Part shown: positions 1 through 11,273 of the stretch, piece after piece
Numbering within the stretch: position 1 is the stretch's first letter
Layout of the letters: every line of letters starts with the position of its first letter
Source: Rachicladosporium sp. CCFEE 5018
Taxonomy: Eukaryota > Ascomycota > Dothideomycetes > Cladosporiales > Cladosporiaceae
Length of the DNA stretch: 56,413 nt
Reading direction: 5' to 3'
Assembly: GCA_002077045.2 (NCBI GenBank)
Contig: KZ111155.1
Span: 161,665-218,077, forward strand
Notes under the pieces: generated by a model
Database searches by the model: none
What the model saw: the letters and a program-made list of their open reading frames with translations, nothing else
Told to the model about the DNA's origin: nothing
Position numbers and translations under genes: made by a program

Positions 1-1
1 A

Positions 2-622
2 CGGGTCACCCAAATCACCGCAAAGCTTGACCCTCTACTGAAGACTCTGCAAGTCCGCGCTTCGCCACCGGAAGGTCTAGTACAAGCCTACCTCATCCAC
101 GTCCGCGATCGCTCGGAAGGCAACTTCCGCAAGATACTCGAGCTCAAGGGCATTACCAAGCGCCAAGAACAAGCACATCTGCTGGAGCTCTTCAGTGTAC
201 ACAAGTCGACGCCTGCGAACGAGAGTCTGCCGGCCGTGAACCCAGTCATCTCGTCGCTGAACCTTACAGCGCCGTCAGCAGGTCCAGCGCTCGGGCTAGC
301 AGCCTTGAAAGACAGTGCGGCGTCGCATTCGACTCCTTCGCTACCGGCTCGTTTTGATCCAGTGAACTTCGGCACCGCGCTTATGGACGCTGCACGACAA
401 GGCGTGGACCGCTTCGGCTCGCCACAGTTCGGCGGAGCGGTCAACGGCGCGACCAGCACGAGCATAGCCAGCCGGACGACCAGTCCGCCTCCAGGCGTGG
501 CTGAAGCCGACGACCGAGGACAGACTGGTGCGCAGGCCCTCAACGAGAACTTGAAAGGGCTAGGGAAGTTCTTTCGCCGGGATGGAAGCGGCTTTGGCGG
601 CTTTGGTAGACGCGAAGGATAG
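2..622 (+). CDS. VPS53: GARP/EARP tethering complex subunit Vps53, C-terminal part
   Basis: The reading frame is open from base 2 to the TAG at 620-622, so this is the 3' end of a gene that starts outside the window. The first ~80 residues carry the conserved C-terminal block of fungal Vps53, including DPLLKTLQVR, GLVQAYLIHVRDRS and NFRKILELKGI. The remaining ~125 residues are a Ser/Pro/Ala/Gly-rich, probably disordered tail ending in a Gly/Phe/Arg-rich stretch. Vps53 is a subunit of the GARP complex, which tethers endosome-derived vesicles at the trans-Golgi network. The identification rests on recall of the family block; the N-terminal coiled-coil region that would confirm it is outside the window. 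A completely antisense open frame at 88-786 is a shadow. Confidence 0.8.
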   Translation, partial: RVTQITAKLDPLLKTLQVRASPPEGLVQAYLIHVRDRSEGNFRKILELKGITKRQEQAHLLELFSVHKSTPANESLPAVNPVISSLNLTAPSAGPALGLAALKDSAASHSTPSLPARFDPVNFGTALMDAARQGVDRFGSPQFGGAVNGATSTSIASRTTSPPPGVAEADDRGQTGAQALNENLKGLGKFFRRDGSGFGGFGRREG

Positions 623-986
623 ATTCGGTATGTGTGGTTTGACATGTGCCCGGAAGTGAAGGGGTGGAAGCGGGTAGATGGGTCTGAATCGTTCTTGCCT
701 ATTGTACACGGGACAATAGGAAGTGAAGTCGCGGATACTAAAGGGCTTCTAGTTGGCACCGTCCGCATTGAAAGGTCTTCATCCACTGTCCAATTTCCTC
801 TGACACTCTGTATACATACTCACCAACACTACATCCTCGACGACAAGACCTTCGTCTCAAACGCTCTCAACACGCAAGCGCATCCGCCAGTGCATCATCA
901 TCCTCTTTATCGCCTCTCTGCTCCGCTCGCAGCTACCAAGCGCGCTCGCCGTACCGTTACATCTCCCGATCTCACCGACGTACGAC
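623..986. other. Intergenic, VPS53 to PHD-like gene A
   Basis: About 360 bases with no supported gene. The second half is pyrimidine-rich on the + strand, with many CTC/CATC runs, as is usual for a promoter and 5' leader upstream of the start at 987. Confidence 0.5.
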
Positions 987-1586
987 ATGGCATCGTCCTC
1001 GTTGACGACTTCCCGCAATGCGCAATTCCTCTACATTAACGTCACCCCATCCGACGTCGCCTGCCTTTGTGGCGACACCACAAAGCCCGCGCCATACATG
1101 CAGTGCACAGAATGCAAAAAGTTCCAACACAAAGAGTGCCTCCGCGACTTCGACTTCGGTGTACATCGCATCGGAAGCCATGAGCACAACGCTCAGCAAT
1201 TCACAGCGGCTCACTACCGCTGCTTCAAATGCAACCCACAGCAACACTTCCGGCTTTGTTTCAATGTCGCAGCCACGGCTTCAGATCACAAGGAAGCGAT
1301 CCGACTTCTGCTGCTGCCGCACATGCCGGCTGCCTTTCGTCGCCTAAACAACGTCGACGATGTTCCGATAGGATACCAAGTGCAGTGGCAGGTGCGTCTT
1401 GCGAATTTGCTGGAGAAGGGAATGAAGGCTGTGGAAGTGGTGGAGTTGAGAGGGAGGATGGAGAGGTTGAGTGGGCAGGAGGTTGTGAAGTGTTTGGAGA
1501 GTGTTATCAGGGGAGCGGGATGGATTGAGGGGGGATTGAGGATGAAGACGGGAGTGCTAGGAGAGATTTTGGGTGTTGTGCTGTGA
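987..1586 (+). CDS. Small PHD-like zinc-finger protein, family member A
   Basis: A single-exon gene of 199 residues. The N-terminal third has a Cys4-His-Cys3-like pattern: CLC near residue 27, CTEC, H-x2-C in FQHKEC, and CFKC near residue 79, with an insertion before the last pair. This is the ligand order of a PHD finger, a fold that usually reads histone tails, but no aromatic cage can be assigned. The C-terminal half is helical and charged and ends in RMKTGVLGEILGVVL. That ending recurs in family member C and in the relic at 4340-4402, and the finger pattern recurs in B and C, so these form a local family. I know no named gene of this build. The start is the first ATG after a pyrimidine-rich leader. 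Function unknown; binding to chromatin is only an inference from the finger. Confidence 0.6.
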   Translation: MASSSLTTSRNAQFLYINVTPSDVACLCGDTTKPAPYMQCTECKKFQHKECLRDFDFGVHRIGSHEHNAQQFTAAHYRCFKCNPQQHFRLCFNVAATASDHKEAIRLLLLPHMPAAFRRLNNVDDVPIGYQVQWQVRLANLLEKGMKAVEVVELRGRMERLSGQEVVKCLESVIRGAGWIEGGLRMKTGVLGEILGVVL

Positions 1587-2056
1587 CTGAAGGGATAGAC
1601 TTCACGTCGGGGAAGTTCATCATGAGGGTGCCTGACGACCTACCTCACACTGAAAACCTGACTGAGTTCCGTCGTTGTTGCCGACACTCGCTTCGTTCTA
1701 CGAATTTTTGCGGTCAAGTCATTACCTCTCTTCACGTCACAATTCAACGATGTGGTTGGCCTGGGGCATCAAAGGAGATTACATAGTAGGCAGATAGCAT
1801 GTGACGCAGGAACAAATTCCGGTGAAGTAGCGATCCAATGGCGACACATGGACTGCCCACGCGAGTGAACAACAAGGCTGGGTATGGCTCAGCCGGACGC
1901 GGCCGGATCTTCACCAGATCCTTTAGATGAGGCTCTAGGTACGGCGTTCATTCTGCTCGGTTTATTCAAGCTCAACCACAATCAACGAACATCAAGCTGA
2001 TTATCATTCGCAGTCTGCGCGTGCATCGCGCATCACTAATCTGTTCTTATCATAGG
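1587..2056. other. Intergenic between PHD-like A and the HET gene
   Basis: About 470 bases. The short open frame at 1583-1786 has no recognisable content. I see nothing else here beyond probable 3' and 5' untranslated sequence. Confidence 0.4.
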
Positions 2057-4325
2057 ATGGCAGATCTGCAAATATACCAGTCACTTGATAAAACCGCAAG
2101 ACAATTCAGATTGCTCATGGTCCAGCCTGGATCAGCCGACGATCAAGTGCGGTGTCAATTCAAAGTGGCCTCCCTGTTGGAGCGTCCTCTTCCACGTTAC
2201 GAGACCATCTCGTACGTATGGGGCGAGAGTACCGAAGGCAGCTACATCTACGTTGACAATCAGGAGCTCAACGTCCTTGTCAACGCCGCGAATGCTCTGA
2301 CACGATTGCGACATACAGAGCATGATCGCGTAGTCTGGATTGACTCTGTTTGCATCAACCAGCAAGACACAGATGAGCGCAGCCACCAAGTGCAGTTGAT
2401 GTGTGAGATATATATTCGAGATCGGCTCTTGGTCTGATATGGCTGGGCGACGATGACGGTAACGCCGAAGAGATCTTCGCGGTCTTCCAGTCTCTGTATC
2501 TTGAAGCGGCTCGCGAAACGGACGATTTTCGAGCGTTCAAAGCGACGGTCTGGCCTGGCTGGTGGGATACTTACCGCCCTCCATCTTCCGTATCTTTCAA
2601 CTCAGATATGATGGCGGACTTCTTCGACAAACCCTGGTTCGCAAGGCTGTGGCACGATTTCCCCTGATGAATCTTTACTGACGACACAAGCACGTGGCTG
2701 ACGTCTGCCTCCAGGATCGTTCAAGAAGCAGCCCTACCTTCGAAAAGTGAATGTCATCTTGGTCGTCACACGATGCCCCTAATGGAGCTGATGAGGAGTG
2801 CAGTCTGGCTCTGGAGCAGCAGCACTTCGACCCGAAGCAGACTCTCTGGCCATTCTGGCCTGGCGCGAGCAGTTCATATTGCTTCGTACACGGACGAGCT
2901 GTTCGAGACCCCGTTCAGGACTGACACAAACTTACAATGGTTGTTGCACACATTGCGCCAATACTACACTTCTCGTCCTGAAGACCATATTTGTACGTTC
3001 CCAGGTATTTGGCCAACATCAATACTAGCATCTTGACCTGGTCGAGAAAGATTGGGTAGTGCCACCTCGCCTTGATAACACACGCTAATCTTGAGAACCA
3101 GACGGTCTAGTCGGATTGTACCAGAGATTCAAGTTGGGCAAAAAACCTCTTCCGGCGAAAATTAGGCCAGACTACACCAGAACTCTCAGAGCCATCTTCA
3201 GCGATGCAGCAAAGCTTTGCATAGACGAAATGCAGCTGCTTGACCCTCTTCTATATGTGAGTTCGATTGAGAATTTGGATATCCTCTCTGGTCTGAGCAT
3301 GCTTGCCAAGACGCTCAAGATGGCTAGGTCCAGTAACCACGCCGAATGCTAAGTATTTGAGCGCAACTCTAGGTATCTCACCAATGTGCAGACGAGTTGG
3401 AACCCGAAACCTTCCCGACCTGGATACCAAAATGGGATCGAAAGCAAGATCTGACACTTGACGCTCTTCCACTCAATGTCGATGCCTTTCAAGCGTGTCG
3501 GCAGGCCAAGCACCGCAGCATGGATCTAGAGATCGATAACGAAAACATTTTGAACATCGAAGGTTTCGTCGTAGATCACATTCGGTATCGTACGAAGACA
3601 CTCACTCAGAATGCCTTGTAAGTATAGCCAAGTGCTTGGCTGCCCTCCTAATCTAAACTTGAGCTCGCTTCGTAGCTACACGTCGTTCCCGAGGTTCTAT
3701 CGGAGAATTCGTTGCCCTGAAGTGAAAAAATCTGCTGTGAGAAAATCGGCTTGGAAGGGTTTGATCGTGCTTCAAGTATACGTGCTAACACATTGTTTTC
3801 TCTCCCAATAGGCAAAATTGCAACACTTTGTTGAACATCTTGAGATCGGCAGAAGCATTCTTTGATAGTCTTGAATGCAAGCGTGGCCAACTTGAACCGA
3901 CCCTCGTGGCTTCAATGCACCACCGTAGAAGACCAATGGACCGCGAGGAAAGCAAACTAGGCTATCGAGCTCTGATGCATTACCTGTCGACAAAGATTCA
4001 ACATGCTGCCTTATGCGGGAGTACACTCGAGTCTGCGATCGATATCGACTATCCGTACTATCGAGCACTTGGACGTTGGCTGCGGAACCGCTGTTTCTTT
4101 GTTACCATTAAGGGCTACCTAGGAATCGGTCCGCAGGTGCTACAAAGCAATGATATGGTGGTCGTACTTAGAGGCGCTCGGGTGCCTTTCATCCTACGAC
4201 AGCAGAGGGAGGTAGCGTCCTATGTTCTAGTTGGCCATACGTACTTGGATGGTATGATGTCTGGTGAAGCGGTAGACATACAGAGAGCAGCGGGCCTGGA
4301 GGACAAGGTGTTTAGCCTTGTCTAA
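2057..4325 (+). pseudogene. HET-domain (heterokaryon incompatibility) protein gene, frame-broken
   Basis: The HET domain is clear: YETISYVWGE near residue 53, then WIDSVCINQQDTDERSHQVQ. HET proteins trigger cell death when incompatible fungal cells fuse. Near 2420 the frame shifts by one base; the second frame continues with LIWLGDDDGNAEE, exactly what should follow. Downstream pieces join through plausible introns: 2649-2714, 2993-3101 (donor GTACGT, giving DHIYGLVGLYQ), 3257-3372 (giving the VSHQC...TFPTWIPKW segment) and 3618-3675 (GTAAGT). The last exon (to 4325) has the usual HET-protein tail with GYLGIGP and PFILR. The junction into it, about 3736-3811, does not resolve in frame, and the first intron removes the usual Trp of RxWVIQE. 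This is either a recent pseudogene or a gene with a base error; the surviving splice sites favour a recent break. Confidence 0.75.
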
Positions 4326-4339
4326 GCTCGAGACCGAGT

Positions 4340-4402
4340 TTGAAGGGAGGACTAAGGATGAAGACCGGAGTGCTAGGGGAGATTGTAGGTATTACATTGT
4401 GA
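4340..4402 (+). pseudogene. Relic of the 3' end of a PHD-like (type A) gene
   Basis: Read from about 4340 in the frame of the ATG at 4358, the translation contains GGLRMKTGVLGEIVGITL and then stops at 4400-4402. The end of gene A reads GGLRMKTGVLGEILGVVL and stops at the same place. Over the first 27 bases from that ATG (4358 against 1542) I count 25 identities. No zinc-finger part is present: just upstream lies the end of the HET gene. So this is a detached 3' fragment of a duplicated family member. Confidence 0.65.
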
Positions 4403-4440
4403 GTAATAGCGAAGGAATGATGGACTTCTTAGTGATATGC

Positions 4441-5536
4441 AACCTACTGCTCCCTCGAGATGGTCTTGAGCTGGAGATCATTCTAAGAGTATTCATATAT
4501 CGCGGTCCACGAACTTCGAGATCGTTCGTGTCTCATCACCTCAATCCTCCCGCGGCCATCGGATCTTGATACTCGATATACTCCACCACTGTGGAATATA
4601 TGCGTGACGTCGGTCTCTAGGCATCGCGGAGTCGGTGTCCGTGTAGCCGTCAAGATGAAAGTGACACCTGACGTGCCGGCAGATGTTCTACCGGATCATC
4701 GCGATGTTTACCCGCCTGTCATCGAGGCTAAGACTCCACTCGGAGCCGTCTAGAGTTGCTACATAGCAGACCTCCACTCTCACTCCATGCGCAAATTGCA
4801 GACACTAAAACTCCGCTTTACTTCTCCACAGTCTGCTCAATATTCCCCATGCTTTGCTTCTAACTCCAGATGACAGGCAGCGGTGCGTTCTCATTGGCTT
4901 CCTACATTCCTTATCTTTCATGTCAAAGGCTGTGTAGCACATTCACCTAAGAACGCCGTTTTCGTTATGTACACGATTCCCTATTTTACGTGATGCGACA
5001 AGAGGACATCGGGAAATCGAGGGCAATTGCTGTGACTGCCATGGCGGATTCCGCGTCGTCCGTGATATACTGGTAGTAATCGGTGAGCACCAGAACCTCA
5101 GCTTATAGACCTCGCACGAGGCCTTGCTCGCGTGTGCACCTTTTCTTGCCTTCCTCAAGCAATAGATGAGTATGAGCGATTTCTACCAATAGTCTCAAGT
5201 CAACCCAATGACACCCAAAACGCACCAACACCTCATTCTCATCTCAGCCCTCTGCGATTCTGCGGATCATAGTTGATTCCCCCCAAGGTCAGGCACGCTT
5301 GTTGCTTCTTGCAGCAACCTGCGATAAGATAACCTGACCCATAAAAACTGTCAACTCATATCGGGAGCCCTATCACGCCTACCGATAGCCCTAGCCTCCA
5401 TCTGCCACGTTCCGTCTGGACACATCACTATTGCCGTTCCGGGATCTGACAGCCTCTGGACCTATACCGGATCACCTAGATATCAACGATCTACGTCAGA
5501 TAGAGTCGTGCATAGGCATTACTACTATCCGCCAAC
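4441..5536. other. Intergenic, relic to Zn2Cys6 factor
   Basis: About 1.1 kb without a supported gene. Open frames here (for example 4943-5158 on the minus strand) are short and without recognisable motifs. The last ~300 bases are probably the promoter and leader of the transcription factor starting at 5537. Confidence 0.4.
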
Positions 5537-7577
5537 ATGGCTGCCGCAATGACTATACAGCCTTTGGCTCCGAGACCCTCTCCACGGGCTATCGCTGCTT
5601 GGACGCCACCTCATCACCACTCTTTCATGGATGTGAAGCAGAATCGGCCGGCGTTGAAACAGCTGCAACAGAGTGCGCAGCCTAAGCCCAGGAGAGAGAG
5701 GCCTTGTGACGGGTGTCGGAGGCGGAAGAGTAAGTGTGTCTTGCAGGCTGATCGGCGGTGTGTGCTCTGTGAGTTTCACAAGCAGAACTGCACTTTTGTC
5801 GAGAACGCCCAGCCCAGAAAGCGGAAGATCGAGGACTCTGGCAAGGACGAGAATCCGTCGAAGAAGAGGAGTCCGACTACTACTCAGACTTCGTCGCCAA
5901 CAAGTTCACGAGGCGAGCCAGTCCTCACAATACCGAGGAAGACCCTCCCGCCACCGAAGAAAGCTGCACCGCTCAAGATTCCTCACGTCGTCGACGAGAC
6001 TCTCAGTCTGCAACGCCACCGCCATTGCCGATATCTCGGACAGACCACAGCATTGGACGCCCGGCTCATCGGCCTCGGAAACTTCAACGCCAAGAACGAG
6101 ACCGACTCGCAAGTCGGCCTCCTGCGCCAAGTGACCGAAACGGAGTACTTCAGCACCCACGCCGACGCCGAGGTGCCCATCCCAGACGATGAAGCCAAGC
6201 TCTGGCAGACATCGAGCAGATAGTCGGTACTAATGGTCCGAAGCTGATAGAGATCTACTTCGAGAACGTGCATCCTAGCTTTCCGATTATCCAGAAGCAG
6301 GCATTTCTCGACCGGCATCGACATGGCGATCGACAGTTTAACCCGCCACTACTGGCCACGATGTATCTGCTTGCGTTGCAGTGGTGGGAAAGCGAGAGTG
6401 GGCTTGCTGGGCAGGTGAAGCCAGATACTAGCAGGCTGGAGTATATCGCCATCACGAGTCTGACGATGGCTATGCAGCGGCCGAAGATCTCGGCTGTTCA
6501 GGCTGGACTGCTGCTGTTGCAGCGTGCAAAGTCGAGTACGTGGACACTGACTGTGCAGCTTGTTGCTCTGGGACAGGATATCGGGCTGCATCTGGATTGC
6601 TCGGAATGGACTATACCGCTATGGGAACGCAAGCTGCGAAAACGACTGGCGTGGGCTTTGTACATGCAAGATAAGTGGAGCGCAGTCATGCATGGTCGAC
6701 CTTCGCACATCAATGCCTCGGATTGGAACGTACCGCCACCGCTGCCAGAGGATTTCGACGAGTCAATACCTCCACTGCCACCAGCAAATGACGAGAATAA
6801 CCCTCAAGCCATGAAAGGTCGCAGCATCTTCATGCAGATGATTAGCCTAACGAACATCATGGCCGAAGTCTGCGATACATTCTACTCCCAAACCGCGAAA
6901 GCAGACTTCTCCCGCGCCAGCAGAAACACCACGCAACTCGTCCTCAACCGCGCGAAGCCCGTGCAAATCAAGCTGAAAGACTGGTTCTCGCGCCTCCCGC
7001 CAGAATGCAAGATGGAGTCTTCCCTGTCCCCAACTCCTCGCCTCCTGCTGAAGGACCGCCGAAGCTAAGCTCAACGGGCTATCTGCATTTGGCATACTTC
7101 GCGACCGAAATCAGCATCCATCGGCGCATCGTGCAGTCCCTTTCGCCTACTCCCTCGCCAACGCAAGCGACGCCCACGGACCCCTACCTCCTTTACATCT
7201 GCCGCGCGGCTGCGAAAACCCGCCTCATCTCCGCCCTCGAGTTCGTCAACCGGCTCCGTCCAGAGCACTTACAAGCTTTCTGGTACTTCGCCTCCGCCAC
7301 GAATTTCGCATTGATCGGGACGTTTGGCGCATTGTTGCGAGTCACGAGTCCCGGAGAAGAGGAAGCGGAGTTCTATCGCATGAGATTGGAGGAGTATCGG
7401 TGGACGCTTGGGGTGAGTTGTCAGCGGGCGGGGTGGGTGAGGGGGGCGGTGGAGATGGTTGAGGCTGTGGAGGGGATGATGGGAGGTTTGGGCGTGAAGG
7501 CTAGAGTGAATGGGTATGTGGGGAATGGGGAGGAGGTTATGAGGTTTGGGGATGGGGAGATGGAGGAGGAGTGGTGA
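5537..7577 (+). CDS. Zn2Cys6 transcription factor with fungal-specific domain, two frame breaks
   Basis: The N-terminal exon has a zinc cluster, CDGCRRRKSKC, followed by CVLCEFHKQNC (about residues 57-84), and basic residues just after. Then comes LSLQRHRHCRYLG and a long region typical of the fungal-specific transcription factor domain, with HPSFPIIQKQAFLDRH and later LAWALYMQDKWSAVMHGRPS. The order and wording of these blocks resemble the TamA/Dal81 group of nitrogen regulators, but I cannot confirm that. Three open frames tile the gene: 5537-6223, ~6205-7068 and ~7012-7577. At each joint the protein continues smoothly if one base is added (DIEQIVGTNGPKL after ...AKLWQ; GVFPVPNSS after ...PPECKM). 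No GT/AG pair explains the joints. Probably one gene with two one-base deletions, or sequencing errors. Confidence 0.75.
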
Positions 7578-7832
7578 GGTGAGCGCACTTTGGGTAGCTG
7601 CGCTGATGTTATGATTGCATATAGATTCATGAATATACACACGACATTGCAATATACACAGAAAGATTGTTTCACTGTCGTCGTCTTGCTTGATATCGAG
7701 CTGTGGTGCACGTGGCCCGTGCACGACCCGTTGCCCTGCGATACTGAACTTTACTAACATCCGGATCTCAAAGACATGACACGCGAACATATCGCAGTGC
7801 AATAATGCAGACAAGGTCGACACATACACATC

Positions 7833-10800
7833 ATGTCGTCCTCAATCCACGCCGAGCCCCCGCCGCCTATAGTCACGGAGCCAAATGGCGGGATCAATTA
7901 TGCTACTGGACCGGCGCTGGGAAAGGGCGGTTTCGCCATCTGCCACAGAGCGGAGCGGTATGAAGGAAGCAAACCGACGGGGCAGCTACTGGCGCTCAAG
8001 ATCGTCAAGACGAAGATGGAGCCGGTGAAGCTTGCGCAGAAGGTAGGCAGTCAGGGAATAAGTCAGTGCCGTTAGAACAGCAATACTAACAGGACTGCAG
8101 TTCGTCTCCGAACTCCAAATCCACTCCAAGCTCGTCCACCCCAACATCGTCGCCTTCTACCGCGCCTTCGCCTTCCAAACGAGCACCTACGTCGTCCTCG
8201 AGCTATGTCCCAACGGTTCCCTGGCAGACATGCTCAAGAAGCGCAAATTTCTCACCCTCCCCGAAATCCGCCGCTTCGTGATCCAGATCTGCGGCGCAGT
8301 AAAATACCTCCACCACCGGCACATCGTGCACCGAGATCTCAAAACCGGCAACCTCTTCCTGGACAAGGACATGAACGTTAAGGTTGGTGACTTCGGACTC
8401 GCTGCACTGCTAGTGACAGAGAAAGAGATGGAGCTCAAGCGCCGAACAACAATGTGCGGCACACCCAATTACCTTGCGCCAGAGATCTTAGAGAAGGGCA
8501 AAGGCCACAACGAGAAAGTCGATCTGTGGTCCATCGGTGTCATCGCTTATACGCTTGCGGTGGGAAAGGCGCCCTTCCATGCTAGCACCAAGGAGGAGAT
8601 CTACAAGAAGCTCAAGCAGGGCGAGTACAAGTGGCCGGAGCTTAGCGCGACGAACAACGATATCTCAAACGATCTGCGGGTTACTGTTGCGAGTCTGCTC
8701 GTGCCTGAGGATATGCGACCGAGTCCGGATGAGATTGTCAGTCAGGATTTCTTCAAGATTGCGTATGTGCCTGCAGGCATCCCTTCGAGTGCAAGGGAGA
8801 AGACGCCGGTTTGGATGGAGGCTACGGTGCCGAGTAAGAGTGTGAGGGAGCAGGGGTACTCAGACTCATGGCGTGCGCTATGTGAAGAGGCGGGCGTTGG
8901 AAGTATCCGGGAGGGATCGAAGTTCAAGCTCCCCGGCGGCGCACGAGTTAGGAGCATCGTGTACGACATCGAGTACGATGCGCAGATGGGGACGACGCCT
9001 ACGATGCCGATACCGAAGGATACGGTGTACGTGTCTACGGTCAGCGATATGAGTAAGGACTCGACGCCTGAGCCTGAGCTTGCTTCGAGGCCGCCGAGTC
9101 GAGGCTTGAAGGAGATCTCGCATAACGAGGTTGCTGCACGAACGAGACCGGCAGTGGCTGATCGAGATACGATGCCGCCGCCTCCACGGCCAGCGCGAAC
9201 CGCAGAAGTGGCAGGAAGACCTGCGTCGCGAGCAGCAAGGACTGGCACGATCAGACGCACAGCGAGGACTATCAGTGAGGAGACTGCCAATGCTGAGGAG
9301 AAAGTCAAGGTAGCATCGGATCCCGATATGGCCCGGCCAGCCTCTCGACAGCAAGGGCAGACTCTGGCAGCGCCTACGGCGCTGCGAATTGCAGCGAGCA
9401 GCGGCCTCACAACGCGACAGCAGGCAGCCCAGGTAGCTGAGACTGATGCCGCTTTACTGAAGCCTGCAAGAGCAGCCTCGACAAGAACACGAGGCGCAGA
9501 CCCAAGTCTGGCGCGCCGTCCGGGAGCAACATCACGAAGAGTCGACCGTTCGGTCTCACCACCGGTAGCGCAACCATTCGCCACCTTGGAAGAGCTCCGT
9601 CAAGTCTCGCCTTTCAAAGAGTCTCGCCGACGGGCACCACCCGCCGAAGTCATCGAGATCCTTTCAGACCCGGAATCAGATGCACACGCCCCTATTCGGC
9701 AAACCATACAGTCAGCACTCAACACCAACGTTCTTAGCCTCCCTCCACCACCCCGGATGGCCCGCACTGTCCCTCGGCCACGCAAGGTCACACCAGCAGC
9801 GGTTCCGATGAACCCCAACGCCCTTCCCTCCTCCAATCCAGCCTCAGTTCTCACACGTCTGACCCTCTTCCGCGACAACCTGGCCGCTGCTCTCACCAAC
9901 AGCACGACGTCTCCACCACGCCCAGACCCCGCGGACGCCGACAGCCTACCTTTCGTAGTGAAATGGGTTGACTACAGCCACAAGCACGGCGTAGGCTACA
10001 TGCTCCGCTCTGGCACCGTAGGCTGCGTCTTCAACGCCTCCAACCGCCATTCCGCGCCCGTAACGCACGTCTTCTCCCACTGCGGTAGGAAGTGGTTGGC
10101 GAAGGTGCGTAAGGATCTTGATAACGCTGAGGAGATCCCTCTCGGAATTCTGGAAGACAAAGGTGACGATGGCTTGGTGAGGAAAATTTACAAGGGCTTG
10201 GGGAGTGTGAAGGAGGGGCCGCTGGCTGCTGAGCAGGCGAGGCGAAAGACGCTAGGTGTGTTGTGGGCGAAGTTTGGACGGTATATGGGCCAGAGCCTGG
10301 AAGGTGAAGTTGGCGAAGAGGCGGTCAGCAAAGACGGCTCGATGAAAGAGGCGAACTTCGTGAGGTTCTATCAGCGAGTCGGCACGGTAGGGATATGGGT
10401 GTTCAATGATGTGTGCATGCAGGTGAGTCCCAATGAGCTCTCGTTCAAGCTAAGGTGCAAATTGCTCACAACTATCTAGTTGCACTTTCCCGACCACACC
10501 AAGCTCGTGCTCTCCCCCTCAGGCCTGCACCTCTCCACAACACTTCTCTCCCCAGAGGCAGCGACCTACCTCTCCGCTCACTCCACCCTCCTTCCTCACC
10601 ACATCTCTGGTCGCGAGACACTCGCCTCTACCACTCAATCACTCCTCCACGAAGGCGGTCGCGTACAAACGCGCACCGTCCGCGCGAACCAAGTTCGAGA
10701 GAAACTGGAGTTCTTGTCGAGCGTTGTGACGGAGTGGGTGGAGTGTGGAGGGCTGGGCAGGATGAGGGCTGATGATGGGAGTGGCGAGAAGGTCTATTGG

Positions 10801-10881
10801 GAAGGTCTCTGTGCTGGAGGGCAGGGGAAGAAAGTTGAGAGGGGGACTGTGGGGAGGTGTGGTGGAGATGTGTCGAGATGA
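7833..10881 (+). CDS. CDC5: Polo-like kinase Cdc5/Plk1 homologue
   Basis: Three exons: 7833-8042, 8101-10422, 10480-10881, with introns of 58 and 57 bp (GTAGGC...GCAG and GTGAGT...TCTAG), giving 977 residues. The kinase domain spans about residues 25-290: glycine loop GPALGKGGF, HRDLKTGN (Asp149), DFG at 167-169, and activation segment TTMCGTPNYLAPE with the regulatory Thr at about 187. A long Arg/Ala/Pro/Ser-rich linker of roughly 350 residues follows. The C-terminus has two polo boxes: the first starts near residue 688 (FVVKWVDYSHKHG), the second around 845 in the last exon (LHFPDHTKLVLSPSG). Polo kinases control mitotic entry, spindle pole function, mitotic exit and cytokinesis; polo boxes dock primed phosphoproteins. 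The GYMLRSG and FLSSVVTEW segments are polo-box hallmarks. High confidence in the family. Confidence 0.95.
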
Positions 10882-11273
10882 ATCGGTTCAATAGAGCATT
10901 GCACAGCCGGCGTTGGATGGATCTGGGAGGCTCGTGCATAACGAATACTGGATTACCAATTTTCCGCCTGCGCAGATCCTATGGCTGCGTGACATTTCGC
11001 TTAGATGCTAATCATACATCTTCGTTGCACGTTACGCATTTATTGCAGGCAGCGCCGATAGATATTGTTCCACTCCAGTGGGCTTGAAGTATAGTCGGAA
11101 TCAACATGCTGTTAGTGCTTCATGCATGTCCGTCCACCGAGGACGCCAGGTCACCGGCCGACCCACGGCCTTAGCGATTGGTCCAACGACACTTCACCAT
11201 ATCTATGCTCAGTCGAAGCTACACCCAGTTTTCATTCTTAGTTACCGTGCTCCTCTCATCCTATGCCGCAACA
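10882..11273. other. Convergent intergenic region, CDC5 and PHD-like B
   Basis: About 390 bases between two converging genes, presumably both 3' ends. I see no further gene. Confidence 0.5.

Noticed and set aside
88..786. 232-codon open frame on the minus strand
   Set aside because: It lies antisense to the VPS53 coding region, which has clear family blocks; the minus frame has no motif.
2057..7577. Repeat-induced point mutation as the cause of the broken genes
   Set aside because: Breaks are mostly single-base indels with otherwise intact codons; there is no AT-rich bias or excess of TA-creating stops that RIP would leave.
8742..9584. 280-codon minus-strand frame in the CDC5 gene
   Set aside because: Antisense shadow of the kinase-linker exon.
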